Positions 44,970 to 53,628 of a DNA stretch of 64,000 nt are shown here, piece by piece. The notes below the pieces were generated by a model, which worked only from the letters and a program-made list of their open reading frames with translations, made no database searches and had not been told where the DNA came from. How positions within the stretch are numbered: position 1 is the stretch's first letter; every line of letters starts with the position of its first letter. Source of the DNA: Flavobacterium aquiphilum (GTDB lineage: Bacteria; Bacteroidota; Bacteroidia; Flavobacteriales; Flavobacteriaceae); the NCBI RefSeq assembly GCF_027111335.1, contig NZ_CP114288.1:1-64000 (forward strand), in the 5' to 3' direction. The translations under genes were made by a program, and so were the position numbers.

Positions 44970-46205
44970 TTAATTTCCTTGGAATTTTTTCAATAATTTG
45001 CCTTTAACATAAAACTCAGCAATTGCATTTAAGGCAAATGAAAAGATAAAAAGCAACGATCCGATAAAAAACAAAACACTATAATGCGTTTCCCCAAATA
45101 CCGTTTCGGCCATTTCAGAACCGATGGTAGCGGCGAATGTACGCACACTTTCAAAAGGATTTGCAGAAATCAGTGCAGCATTTCCTGTTGCCATCAATGC
45201 AATCATCGTTTCTCCAAAAACCCTTCCAACTCCAAGCAATAATGCCGCAAAAATACCGGGCGTTGCCGCTGGTAAAACCACAAAAAAAGCGGTTTGCCAC
45301 TTACTTGCCCCCAACGCAAGGCTCGCCTCGGTATAAGTTTTGGGCACAGATGCCAAAGCATCTTCTGAAATTGTATAAATAATTGGGATAGCAGCCAAAG
45401 CCATTGCCACCCCACCTATAAAAGCATTCAATCGGGAATCATATCCAAATACATTTTGGAAGAAACTCGCTAAAACCATCAAGGCAAAAAAACCAATAAC
45501 CACCGATGGAAAAGCAGCAAGCATTTCGATAACCGGTTTAATAATTTCTTTAGTCCTTTTGGAAGCAAAACAAGAAGTAAACAATGCGGCCAATACAGCC
45601 AATGGTCCGGCAATCAGCATTGCGATAATGGTAACTTTTAAAGTTCCTATCAACAAAGCAATCAATCCATATCGTGGATTATCGGAAACTGGTACCCACT
45701 CGGTACTTAAAAAGGTATTCCAAGTTTTCCCTTCTTCCTTACTTTCAGAAACTGTAGTAGTTTCATCTGTAGCCGGAACAGTCAATTCCTCTTTTGGAGT
45801 ATCTCCGTAACTTTCCGGTTTTAAATCTTCATTAGATGCTGGCTCAGAACCATACGTTTCAGGCTTTAATTCTTCTGTAGGTTCAGAGCCATATGTTTCA
45901 GGTTTTAACTCCTTTGTCGCTTCAGAACCGTATGACTCAGGTTTCAACTCTTCAGCAGCAGCACCATAAGATTCTGGTTTGCCAACATTTGATGCCTGAA
46001 CTTCAGTTTTTGCTTTATCACTTTTTCCAAAACTGAAAAGTGGCAACGATTCTTTGAAAACAAAAATGAAAATCAAAAAAATAACAGCTATCGACAAAAA
46101 AGCAATCGAGGATATAACTTTTTCAGCCAAAAACTCAGATAGCCTGAACTGTTTCTTTAGACTTTCTTTAGTGAAAGTTTGTTTGATTGGTAGTTGTGAA
46201 TTCAT
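44970..46205 (-). CDS. pstC: Phosphate ABC transporter permease PstC with a repeat insert
   Basis: From the ATG at 46205 the protein has 411 residues: a first membrane helix (about 30-50), then an unusual periplasmic insert of about 100 residues with five KPE[ST]YG repeats (near 76, 88, 101, 114, 129), then the standard permease domain with the EAA loop TEASLALGASKWQTAFFVVLP. Typical PstC has about 300 residues. The longer upstream start at 46238 adds 11 residues and lacks support. The insert should lie between helix 1 and helix 2, on the periplasmic side facing PstS. Confidence 0.93.
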   Translation of the reverse strand: MNSQLPIKQTFTKESLKKQFRLSEFLAEKVISSIAFLSIAVIFLIFIFVFKESLPLFSFGKSDKAKTEVQASNVGKPESYGAAAEELKPESYGSEATKELKPETYGSEPTEELKPETYGSEPASNEDLKPESYGDTPKEELTVPATDETTTVSESKEEGKTWNTFLSTEWVPVSDNPRYGLIALLIGTLKVTIIAMLIAGPLAVLAALFTSCFASKRTKEIIKPVIEMLAAFPSVVIGFFALMVLASFFQNVFGYDSRLNAFIGGVAMALAAIPIIYTISEDALASVPKTYTEASLALGASKWQTAFFVVLPAATPGIFAALLLGVGRVFGETMIALMATGNAALISANPFESVRTFAATIGSEMAETVFGETHYSVLFFIGSLLFIFSFALNAIAEFYVKGKLLKKFQGN

Positions 46206-46240
46206 TTTATTTATTTGGAATTCGTTTAGAATAAACACAA

Positions 46241-46273
46241 ATATCCCCCACTTCTATTTCGAATGAGGGATAT
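46241..46273 (-). terminator. Hairpin between pstS and pstC
   Basis: ATATCCC...CTTC (46241-46254) and GAATGAGGGATAT (46261-46273) form a strong stem with a 6-nt loop and little T-run on the minus strand. It may protect the pstS 3' end or partly stop transcription, so that binding protein exceeds permease. Confidence 0.55.
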
Positions 46274-46284
46274 ATTGCTTCAAA

Positions 46285-47118
46285 TTATTTTAATGGATAA
46301 TAACCTACTTCTTCAATAAGCTTCTGCCCTTCAGGACTCAAAACCCAGTCAATAAATTCTTTGGCTTCCCCTGTTGGTCTAGATTTCAAATACATATATA
46401 AGTATCTTGTAATTGGGTAAGTATGGTTTTTGATTGTTGCTGCAGTTGGCAAAATACCAGGACTTTTATCATCTTTTTTCACAGCACAGTCTTTTACACC
46501 TTCAGCATAAGCAGCTCCGCCGTAACCAACAGAAAATTTGTCTTTTTTTACAGCATTAACAATTGCTGCAGTACCAGGCAATGTTTGGCAAGATGGTGAA
46601 AAATCAGTTTTTACCACATTGTCTTTAAAGAAACCGAAAGTACCTGAGCTACTTTCTCTTCCGTATAATTTGATTGGAGCATCTGGACCACCAACTTCTT
46701 TCCAGTTTGTAATTTTTCCAGCAAAGATTTGTCCAATTTGTTTCAGTGTAAGTGATGAAACCGGATTGGCTTTATTCAAATAAACTGACAAACCATCTTT
46801 GGCACAAGGAATCTCAACACCAAGAGTATTATATCTTGCTTTCAATTTTTCAACTTCAGAAGGTTTGATAGGACGACTTGCATTAGCAATATCTGTAGAA
46901 CCGTTAATCAAAGCAGCCAAACCAACACCTGAACCACCTCCAGTAACTTGAATAGAAGCTCCAGGGTTTTTCTTCATATATACTTCTGCCCATTTTTGAG
47001 ACAAAATAACCATTGTATCAGAACCTTTAATAGTAACTTTATTTACCATTGTAAAAGAGAATCCTATTGTCATTATGACTAATAAAATCCCTGCAATTTT
47101 TAATTTAGTTGTTTTCAT
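46285..47118 (-). CDS. pstS: Phosphate-binding protein PstS
   Basis: The 277-residue protein has a signal or anchor at the N-terminus (about 1-22), and the phosphate-pocket motifs KGSDTMVILSQKWAE, GGGSGVGLAAL and YGRESSSGTFGFF. It delivers phosphate to PstCA. It lacks an obvious lipobox, so it may be free in the periplasm. It starts 47 bp after the porin gene, indicating one transcript. Confidence 0.95.
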   Translation of the reverse strand: MKTTKLKIAGILLVIMTIGFSFTMVNKVTIKGSDTMVILSQKWAEVYMKKNPGASIQVTGGGSGVGLAALINGSTDIANASRPIKPSEVEKLKARYNTLGVEIPCAKDGLSVYLNKANPVSSLTLKQIGQIFAGKITNWKEVGGPDAPIKLYGRESSSGTFGFFKDNVVKTDFSPSCQTLPGTAAIVNAVKKDKFSVGYGGAAYAEGVKDCAVKKDDKSPGILPTAATIKNHTYPITRYLYMYLKSRPTGEAKEFIDWVLSPEGQKLIEEVGYYPLK

Positions 47119-47165
47119 AAGGAAATATTTATTTTTTTTTAATTTATTTAAATCGTGTTTTAAAT

Positions 47166-48482
47166 TTAGAATCTAGCTTGTACTCTAAGAGTGAATGTAT
47201 TGTCGTGCTTATCGCCTTTGAAATCAGCACCTGCGTTTTGAGATTTTTCATTTATTGGCATAAGGTAACATGCCACTATTTTAATATTGTCATTGAAGAA
47301 ATATTGCCAAGCATAAGTCCAAGTATTATATCTTAAATCACCCGCCGATGTAATGGCATCTCCTGACATTTTAGTATTTGGATCAAAAACATCGTATCTA
47401 ATAGAAGCTGTATTTACTTTTCCAACATTTTTAACAAATGAAATATAATACCCTTCTACGTTTCTTACTTTATTAGCGTTAAATAATGAATTAACTTGAG
47501 CGGCATTTGTTGTTCCAGAATAAGTTCCTCTGATATACTCTCCTTTTAAAGACATTCCTCCAAGGAAGTCATAATAAGCTTGAAGCTCTCCACCAAACAA
47601 ATCTTTTTTCAATTTATCACCTACTTTAGGAGTAAATGGATTGTTGTTCACATCTGAAAATACTGTTGGAGGTGTTGTCTGAGCGATTACAGTAGTTTTC
47701 CCAAGATAAGTATGAGCTCCAAAATCTATTCCCAATGAGTTGTTCAACATTTTCAAAGAGTAAACACCTCTAGCCATTAAATCTTTTGCATTGTCAACAT
47801 CTTTTGCTTGGCTTGCCAATGATCCTTCTCCGAAGTTTCCGTTAAGTATAGCGAATTGTAATTTTAAAGGAAAGTTGTATTGGGTAACAAAATCAGCTTC
47901 TAATTTAGCTCCCTGATCTCTCTCGGTTGGATAAAGCGTTCTTGTCATCAAAGTTCTTTCAGCAAATTCTCTTGATGCTGAAGAGTATTCTATTTCGTAA
48001 GTAGGTCTGTTAAACTGTCCAACCCATAAAGAGAATGTGTTAAGCCAACGGTCATTCAACTGTACATAAGCATCTTTCAAAGTAACTTGGTGTACCTCAA
48101 AATTTGGTTGCAAAACAAAATTCACACCATCGATTGGCTTATAAGTAAATTTAACCCTAGCTCTTCTGATGTAAAATGAATTATCTTCGTATGAAGCAGA
48201 ACCGCTTACAGGCACTCCGTGTATAGTCCCGTCAGAAGACCAAGTATCATACGCTTCGTATTGAGCCTGGATATAACCCGAAACTTTAATCTTGTTCAAC
48301 TCATTAACTATTGCTTCCAAACCAGAAAACTTTTCTTCATAACCTGCTAACTTCTCTGAATGCTCATTGACAGTTTTTGCCAATGAATCAAGGCTAACTT
48401 TTTTAATTGTATCTTTTTCAACTTCTTGAGCGCTAACAATACCACATAAGGACACCATTATTGCAACTATAACTTTTTTCAT
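47166..48482 (-). CDS. Phosphate-selective porin O/P family protein
   Basis: From the ATG at 48482 (MKKVIVAIMVSLCGIVSAQ) the protein has a signal peptide, a short coiled coil (about 30-65) and an outer-membrane barrel ending in LRVQARF with terminal Phe. FNRPTYEIEYSSASREFAERTLM is the signature region of OprP/OprO-type porins. In the pho setting it should pass phosphate or polyphosphate across the outer membrane. The longer start upstream is rejected because it adds a hydrophilic leader before the signal. A Pho-box array lies just upstream. Confidence 0.9.
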   Translation of the reverse strand: MKKVIVAIMVSLCGIVSAQEVEKDTIKKVSLDSLAKTVNEHSEKLAGYEEKFSGLEAIVNELNKIKVSGYIQAQYEAYDTWSSDGTIHGVPVSGSASYEDNSFYIRRARVKFTYKPIDGVNFVLQPNFEVHQVTLKDAYVQLNDRWLNTFSLWVGQFNRPTYEIEYSSASREFAERTLMTRTLYPTERDQGAKLEADFVTQYNFPLKLQFAILNGNFGEGSLASQAKDVDNAKDLMARGVYSLKMLNNSLGIDFGAHTYLGKTTVIAQTTPPTVFSDVNNNPFTPKVGDKLKKDLFGGELQAYYDFLGGMSLKGEYIRGTYSGTTNAAQVNSLFNANKVRNVEGYYISFVKNVGKVNTASIRYDVFDPNTKMSGDAITSAGDLRYNTWTYAWQYFFNDNIKIVACYLMPINEKSQNAGADFKGDKHDNTFTLRVQARF

Positions 48483-48525
48483 TTTTTTTAAAGTGAATGT
48501 TAATTTGCTGCAAAGGTTACACTGC

Positions 48526-48576
48526 AATGTTAAGTTAAGGTTAACCCAATGTTATTTAGATGATAATTTAATGTTA
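48526..48576 (-). promoter_or_regulatory. Pho-box-like array upstream of porin-pst
   Basis: On the minus strand five heptamers occur every 11 bp: TAACATT, TATCATC, TAACATT, TAACCTT, TAACATT (plus-strand starts 48570, 48559, 48548, 48537, 48526). PhoB binds direct repeats of 7 bp with 4-bp A/T spacers in known systems, so this is the expected geometry. A near -7 element AACCTTTG follows at 48511-48518. The adjacent phoB/phoR genes support it. Confidence 0.75.
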
Positions 48577-48680
48577 ATGAGGTTTTTCTTCGAAAAATGA
48601 CTAAAATATTTTCTTACTTTAATTTTTATTATTACTGAAAATCAGCTTTTTACAAATATTAAATTAAAATCAACAAATCT

Positions 48681-49772
48681 TTAATCAATTTTCTTTTTTA
48701 GGCCAAATTGGTCAGTTATATAGGTCTTTTCTAACGTAAAAGAAAACTCGGAGCCAATTCCAAATTCACTTTCGACATAAATTTTCTCTTTATGAGCTTC
48801 CAAAATATGTTTTACAATGGAAAGTCCTAATCCTGAACCTCCTTCGGTACGAGAACCGCTTTTATCCACTCTGTAAAATCGCTCAAAAAGCCTTGGTATA
48901 TTATGGGCCTCTATTCCTTCACCGTTATCAGTAACTCGAACCAACACTTTTTTATTGGTCAAATTCACAATGGAAACTTCGGTCAAACCACCTTCTTTTC
49001 CATATTTTATAGAATTCACAATCAAATTTTCGACTACCTGTTGGATTTTATCTTTGTCCCCATTAACAAAAATGGGTTGTATATTATCGTTTTCGAATGC
49101 CAAAGTGATATTCTTCTTATCGGCTTTCATTTCCAACAAATCAAAAACGTTCTGAATGAGTTTTACGATATCAAATTTTGTAAAGTCAAGATTCAAATCA
49201 CCGGATTCCAATTTGGTAATCATATCCAAATCTTCGACTATATAAATCAATCGCTCCACTCCTTTTTCGGCACGCTTCAAATATTTTTTTCTGATGGATT
49301 TATCTTCCATCGCTCCGTCAATCAATGTTGACAAATAACCTTGAACCGTAAATAATGGCGTTTTGAGCTCATGAGAAACATTACCTAAAAACTCTCTTCT
49401 GTATTCTTCACGTATTTGAAGCATTTCAATTTCTAACTTTTTATCAGTTGCAAATTTCTTTACCTCTCTCGTCAACGTTTCCATATCGGTTGTGATAGGC
49501 TTATTGATAAAAGTACTCGATTCTAATAACGATACGTCGTCATAAATTTTCTTTACTCTTCGGTAAATGAATCGTTCTACACGATATTGTAAAACAAAAA
49601 ATGAAAACACATAGACAAAAAAGAGGCTGATAAAACCAAACAATAACATGCTTGTAAATGAAGATTTGAACAGTATTACAGATAAAATCATGCAAAATCC
49701 TGAAACAAATAAACTAATATACAAAGCCGATTTTATCGCAAACTTGTAACTTTTTTTAAAATTGATTTTCAT
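48681..49772 (-). CDS. phoR: Sensor histidine kinase PhoR
   Basis: The 363-residue kinase has two membrane helices (about 13-35 and 42-62) with almost no periplasmic loop, a HisKA domain with the phospho-acceptor His134 in NVSHELKTPL, and an HATPase domain with NLIVNSIKYG, DNGEGI and GGSGLGLSIV. A PAS domain as in E. coli PhoR is not evident. It lies 101 bp after phoB on the same strand and next to pst, so it most likely senses phosphate through Pst/PhoU. Confidence 0.9.
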   Translation of the reverse strand: MKINFKKSYKFAIKSALYISLFVSGFCMILSVILFKSSFTSMLLFGFISLFFVYVFSFFVLQYRVERFIYRRVKKIYDDVSLLESSTFINKPITTDMETLTREVKKFATDKKLEIEMLQIREEYRREFLGNVSHELKTPLFTVQGYLSTLIDGAMEDKSIRKKYLKRAEKGVERLIYIVEDLDMITKLESGDLNLDFTKFDIVKLIQNVFDLLEMKADKKNITLAFENDNIQPIFVNGDKDKIQQVVENLIVNSIKYGKEGGLTEVSIVNLTNKKVLVRVTDNGEGIEAHNIPRLFERFYRVDKSGSRTEGGSGLGLSIVKHILEAHKEKIYVESEFGIGSEFSFTLEKTYITDQFGLKKKID

Positions 49773-49873
49773 TCTTAAATTTTTAGAAGATAGAACACGG
49801 AGTATAGAAAACAGATTTTGCGAAACTAAACCAAAAAACTGAATTCTTAATTCTGTTTTCTACATTCTATATT

Positions 49874-50557
49874 CTACACTTCAAACTTATATCCTACTCC
49901 TTTTATGGTCTTAAAAAGATCATCTCCAATTTTTTCACGAAGTTTTCGAATGTGTACATCTATTGTCCTACCACCAACAACTACATCATTTCCCCAAACC
50001 TTATCCAGGATTTCTTCTCTTTTAAAAACTTTTCCAGGTTTTGAAGCCAAAAGATAAAACAATTCAAACTCTTTTCTAGGCAGAGCGATTTCGTTATTAT
50101 CCATTACGATTTTGTATTCTTCACGGTTAATTTCGATTCCACCCACATTAAGTGTCTCATTGCTTTGATCTTGTTCTTTAAGTCTGCGCAACAATGCTTT
50201 CACCTTACTAACCAACAATTTTGGTTTTATAGGCTTAGTAATATAATCATCAGCACCGGCGTCAAATCCAGCTACTTGGGAATAATCTTCATTTCTGGCT
50301 GTCAAAAATGTAATGATAACATTGTTCAGTTCAGGAATTCTTCGAATATGCTCACAAGCTTCCATTCCATCCATTTCCGGCATCATCACATCCATTATAA
50401 TAAGGCTTGGAATCTCTCTTTTGGCTTTTTCAACTGCATCTTTACCATTAACAGCCGTAACAATTTGATATCCTTCTTGTGCTAAGTTATAGCCTACAAT
50501 TTCTAATACATCCGGTTCATCATCAACCAGCAAAATTTTGGTGTTTCTTTTCTTCAT
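49874..50557 (-). CDS. phoB: OmpR-family response regulator PhoB
   Basis: From the ATG at 50557 the protein has 227 residues: a receiver domain with Asp56 (LIIMDVMMPEMDG) and Lys of ITKPIKP, and an OmpR/PhoB winged-helix domain (about 130-227, KEFELFYLLASKPGKVFKREEIL, GGRTIDVHIRKLREKIG). It should bind direct-repeat Pho boxes. The upstream ATG at 50584 lacks support. It is the first gene of the minus-strand phoB-phoR unit and divergent from the TonB receptor. Confidence 0.92.
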   Translation of the reverse strand: MKKRNTKILLVDDEPDVLEIVGYNLAQEGYQIVTAVNGKDAVEKAKREIPSLIIMDVMMPEMDGMEACEHIRRIPELNNVIITFLTARNEDYSQVAGFDAGADDYITKPIKPKLLVSKVKALLRRLKEQDQSNETLNVGGIEINREEYKIVMDNNEIALPRKEFELFYLLASKPGKVFKREEILDKVWGNDVVVGGRTIDVHIRKLREKIGDDLFKTIKGVGYKFEV

Positions 50558-50695
50558 ATTTATTGGCAAAAAATTAAGTATCACATTGTATCTAACTCTT
50601 AATTAAATACAATGTCCTTTTATTGCAATGTAAAATTAACAATAAACAGTAAGTAACAACACAAAAAAGCATGACTTAACCATAATTTAATATGG

Positions 50696-50750
50696 TAACA
50701 ATTTCATAATAATCCTGACATTCATTGATAACCTGAGATTAACACACGAA
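50696..50750 (+). promoter_or_regulatory. Weaker Pho-box-like repeats before the TonB receptor
   Basis: Heptamers TAACAAT (50696), TAATAAT (50707), TAACCTG (50729) and TAACACA (50740) fall on an 11-bp register, with one gap at 50718. TTTCTTTG at 50765-50772 is a poor -7. The match to the porin array is partial, so PhoB control of the receptor is plausible, not shown. Confidence 0.4.
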
Positions 50751-50795
50751 CTGGAATCCTGCCATTTCTTTGCAAAAAATTAAATACTACTTGAA

Positions 50796-53582
50796 ATGAA
50801 ATTAAAATTTCTAATTTTTACACTATTTATTTGTGTTATTGGTTTCTCACAAAATAAAGGAACAATTGCAGGTGTTTTACTAGACAAAGATGCAAACAAT
50901 CAACCACTGCCATTTGCCAATGTCGCTATAAAAGGAACAAAAATTGGTGCAAACACAGACGTAGAAGGTAAATATACAATAAATATTGCTCCTGGAAAAT
51001 ATATCATGCAATTTAGTTTTGTTGGTTACGAATCTACAGAAGTTCCGGTTACTGTTGTTGCTAATGAGACTGTAATCGCAAACAGCTCTTTAGGTTCTGG
51101 AAGCTACAAACTTAAAGATGTAGTTATTAAATCAAACGGTGGCAGCCGTGAAAAAGAGACCGCATTATTATTGGAACAAAAGAATGCCATTGAAATGAAA
51201 CAAGTCATTGGCGCTCAAGAACTATCAAGAAAAGGAGTTTCTGATGCTGCAGTAGCAGTTGTAAAAACTGCAGGTGTTTCTAAGCAAGAAGGTGTAAAAA
51301 ATGTTTTTGTACGTGGACTTGGTGACCGATATAACTCAACTACATTAAACGGTATGCCTCTTCCTTCTGAAGATCCGGCTTACAAGAATATTTCGCTTGA
51401 TTTTTTTAGCTCTAACATCATTAAAAACATAAACATAAACAAAACGTTTTCGGCTGATTTATATGGTGATAATGCTGGAGCAAATATAGATATTTCGTCA
51501 AAAGAACTGGACAAACGCGCAACGTTCAGTATGTCTGCGGGTAATGGTATTAACATAAGCGCTAACTCTATTGGCGAATTTGCTGTAGCCGATGGAGCTT
51601 ATAGTTATTTTGGTTTTTTACAAAATGGCAGAAATAATCCTATTACAAATTTGAACAAATATGATTTTGAGTCGAACTTTAAAACCAACAGCGTTTCAAA
51701 TAAAATAAATTCGAATTTTAACATTTTAGGTGGAGGGAAATTTAATATCGGTAAAAACAGTCTTTCTCTTTTTGGTGTAGTTTCAAGCAATAGCGAATAT
51801 TTTTATTCTGAAGGTTTTCTAGGTCAGGCAACATACTCAGGAGACTATACTCGCCGTAACGATGCAAATCGTTGGGATTACAAAGCGACACAGTCCTTTT
51901 TGGGAAATGCAAAATACAAATTCAATAACGGAAGCGTATCGTTTAATTCTCTTTATATTCACAACAACTCTCAATATGTAAACCGTTTACTTGGTTTTGA
52001 CGATGATATCAACGGAAATATTGGTACTGAGGCAGCTGAAAAATCGTTAGTAATCCGTCAACAAAATAACGACAACAATCTCTTTTCAAACCAACTTTTG
52101 GCTGATTACAAATTTAGCGATAAAATTAGCGTCAACGTTGGAGGAGTTTATAGTAAACTAAGAGGTACAGAACCGGATCGAAAAATCAATACGTATGCTT
52201 ACAATGATGTAACCCACACGTACAGTGCGGCTTCTGACTCTGCCGCACAAACCATGCGCTATTTTTCAACACTTGATGAAAATGATTCTAGTGCAAAAGG
52301 AGAAATAAACTATACCTTTAATCCACAATCAAATACTCCTGCTGTCTTGACTTTAGGAGGAAATTATCGTACCACTGACAGAACATTTAATTTTTCAGAA
52401 CTATTGTACGATTTCAATTCTGGAGGACCGACTATGGATCCAAAAAACCCAGACTTGGTTCTTAATCAAGCGGGTATTGATTCAGGTGTTTTTCACCTTA
52501 TTACCGGACGTGGAGGAGCAAACAACCCAAATGCACTTTCCCCTTTCTACTATCTTGCAAACCGCGATATTATAGCTGGTTATCTGCAACTGTTATATCC
52601 GTTTAGCGAAAAATTTACTGCACAAATAGGCGCAAGAACTGAGCAAATTAAGCAAAACATATATTGGGATACAAACCTTTCAAGTACTAACGACCTAACG
52701 ACAAAACCTTCTAAAATTGACAAAAACTATATTTTGCCAAGTTTAAATTTAAAATACGCTATTAACGAGAAAAATGCAGTACGTTTTTCTGCAAGCGAGA
52801 CTTACACTATGCCTCAGTTTAAAGAAATGGCGCAATTTTTATATTCTGATATAAATAGTAACGAATACGGTAATCCATACCTTGTTCCATCAACTGATTA
52901 CAATGTTGATTGTAAATACGATTATTATTTATCTAAGAAAGAGCTTATTTCATTTGGCGGTTTCTACAAATACATTGATAACCCAATCAGCCGTACACAA
53001 ATGAACTCACCTGCACTGGAATACTCGTATGTGAATACATCCAAAGCATTTGTACTTGGAGCAGAACTTGAAGTGCGTAAAACGCTATATAATTTTGATA
53101 ACGAGATACGTGCAAAAGATTTCTCTTGGGGCTTTAATGCATCATATTTGTACAGTGAACAAACACAAAATAACCAAACAACCGGCGTTATTTCTACCAA
53201 TTTCACACACGAAAAAGGTAAAATGCAAGGAGCATCACCTTTATTACTTAATACTGACTTGAGTTTTACTGCCAGCAATAAACAAACATCTTTTTTATCA
53301 ACCCTAGTTTTTAATTACTTCTACGACAAAGTTTATACTGTTGGAACCAATGTTCGTGAAAATATTATAGAAAAAGCAGTTCCAACACTTGATTTTATAA
53401 ATCATTTTGAATTAAAACAATACAAACTGGAAATTAATTTCGGGTTAAAAAACATGCTAAACCCAAAATTTTGGCTTACACAGCAAACTACTTCGACAGT
53501 TACTAATGAAACTAATGAAACGCTTATCAGCAGTTATAAAAAAGGACAAACCTTTGTTTTTGGTCTAAACTGGCAATTATAA
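50796..53582 (+). CDS. TonB-dependent receptor (SusC-like)
   Basis: The 928-residue protein has a signal peptide (about 1-19), a CarboxypepD_reg-like domain (about 23-105, GTIAGVLLDKDANNQPLPFANV), a plug domain with NVFVRGLGDRYNSTTLNGMPLPS, and a 22-strand-type barrel to the end. It imports a bound ligand through the outer membrane using TonB energy. No SusD partner follows; instead a beta-helix lipoprotein does. Divergence from phoB and the Pho-box-like upstream region point to a phosphorus-related ligand, which is inference. The intergenic distance of about 240 bp could hold a shared control region. Confidence 0.9.
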   Translation: MKLKFLIFTLFICVIGFSQNKGTIAGVLLDKDANNQPLPFANVAIKGTKIGANTDVEGKYTINIAPGKYIMQFSFVGYESTEVPVTVVANETVIANSSLGSGSYKLKDVVIKSNGGSREKETALLLEQKNAIEMKQVIGAQELSRKGVSDAAVAVVKTAGVSKQEGVKNVFVRGLGDRYNSTTLNGMPLPSEDPAYKNISLDFFSSNIIKNININKTFSADLYGDNAGANIDISSKELDKRATFSMSAGNGINISANSIGEFAVADGAYSYFGFLQNGRNNPITNLNKYDFESNFKTNSVSNKINSNFNILGGGKFNIGKNSLSLFGVVSSNSEYFYSEGFLGQATYSGDYTRRNDANRWDYKATQSFLGNAKYKFNNGSVSFNSLYIHNNSQYVNRLLGFDDDINGNIGTEAAEKSLVIRQQNNDNNLFSNQLLADYKFSDKISVNVGGVYSKLRGTEPDRKINTYAYNDVTHTYSAASDSAAQTMRYFSTLDENDSSAKGEINYTFNPQSNTPAVLTLGGNYRTTDRTFNFSELLYDFNSGGPTMDPKNPDLVLNQAGIDSGVFHLITGRGGANNPNALSPFYYLANRDIIAGYLQLLYPFSEKFTAQIGARTEQIKQNIYWDTNLSSTNDLTTKPSKIDKNYILPSLNLKYAINEKNAVRFSASETYTMPQFKEMAQFLYSDINSNEYGNPYLVPSTDYNVDCKYDYYLSKKELISFGGFYKYIDNPISRTQMNSPALEYSYVNTSKAFVLGAELEVRKTLYNFDNEIRAKDFSWGFNASYLYSEQTQNNQTTGVISTNFTHEKGKMQGASPLLLNTDLSFTASNKQTSFLSTLVFNYFYDKVYTVGTNVRENIIEKAVPTLDFINHFELKQYKLEINFGLKNMLNPKFWLTQQTTSTVTNETNETLISSYKKGQTFVFGLNWQL

Positions 53583-53628
53583 AAAATCTTAACATAAATA
53601 AATTCTAAACCCAAAAATTAACATTAAA

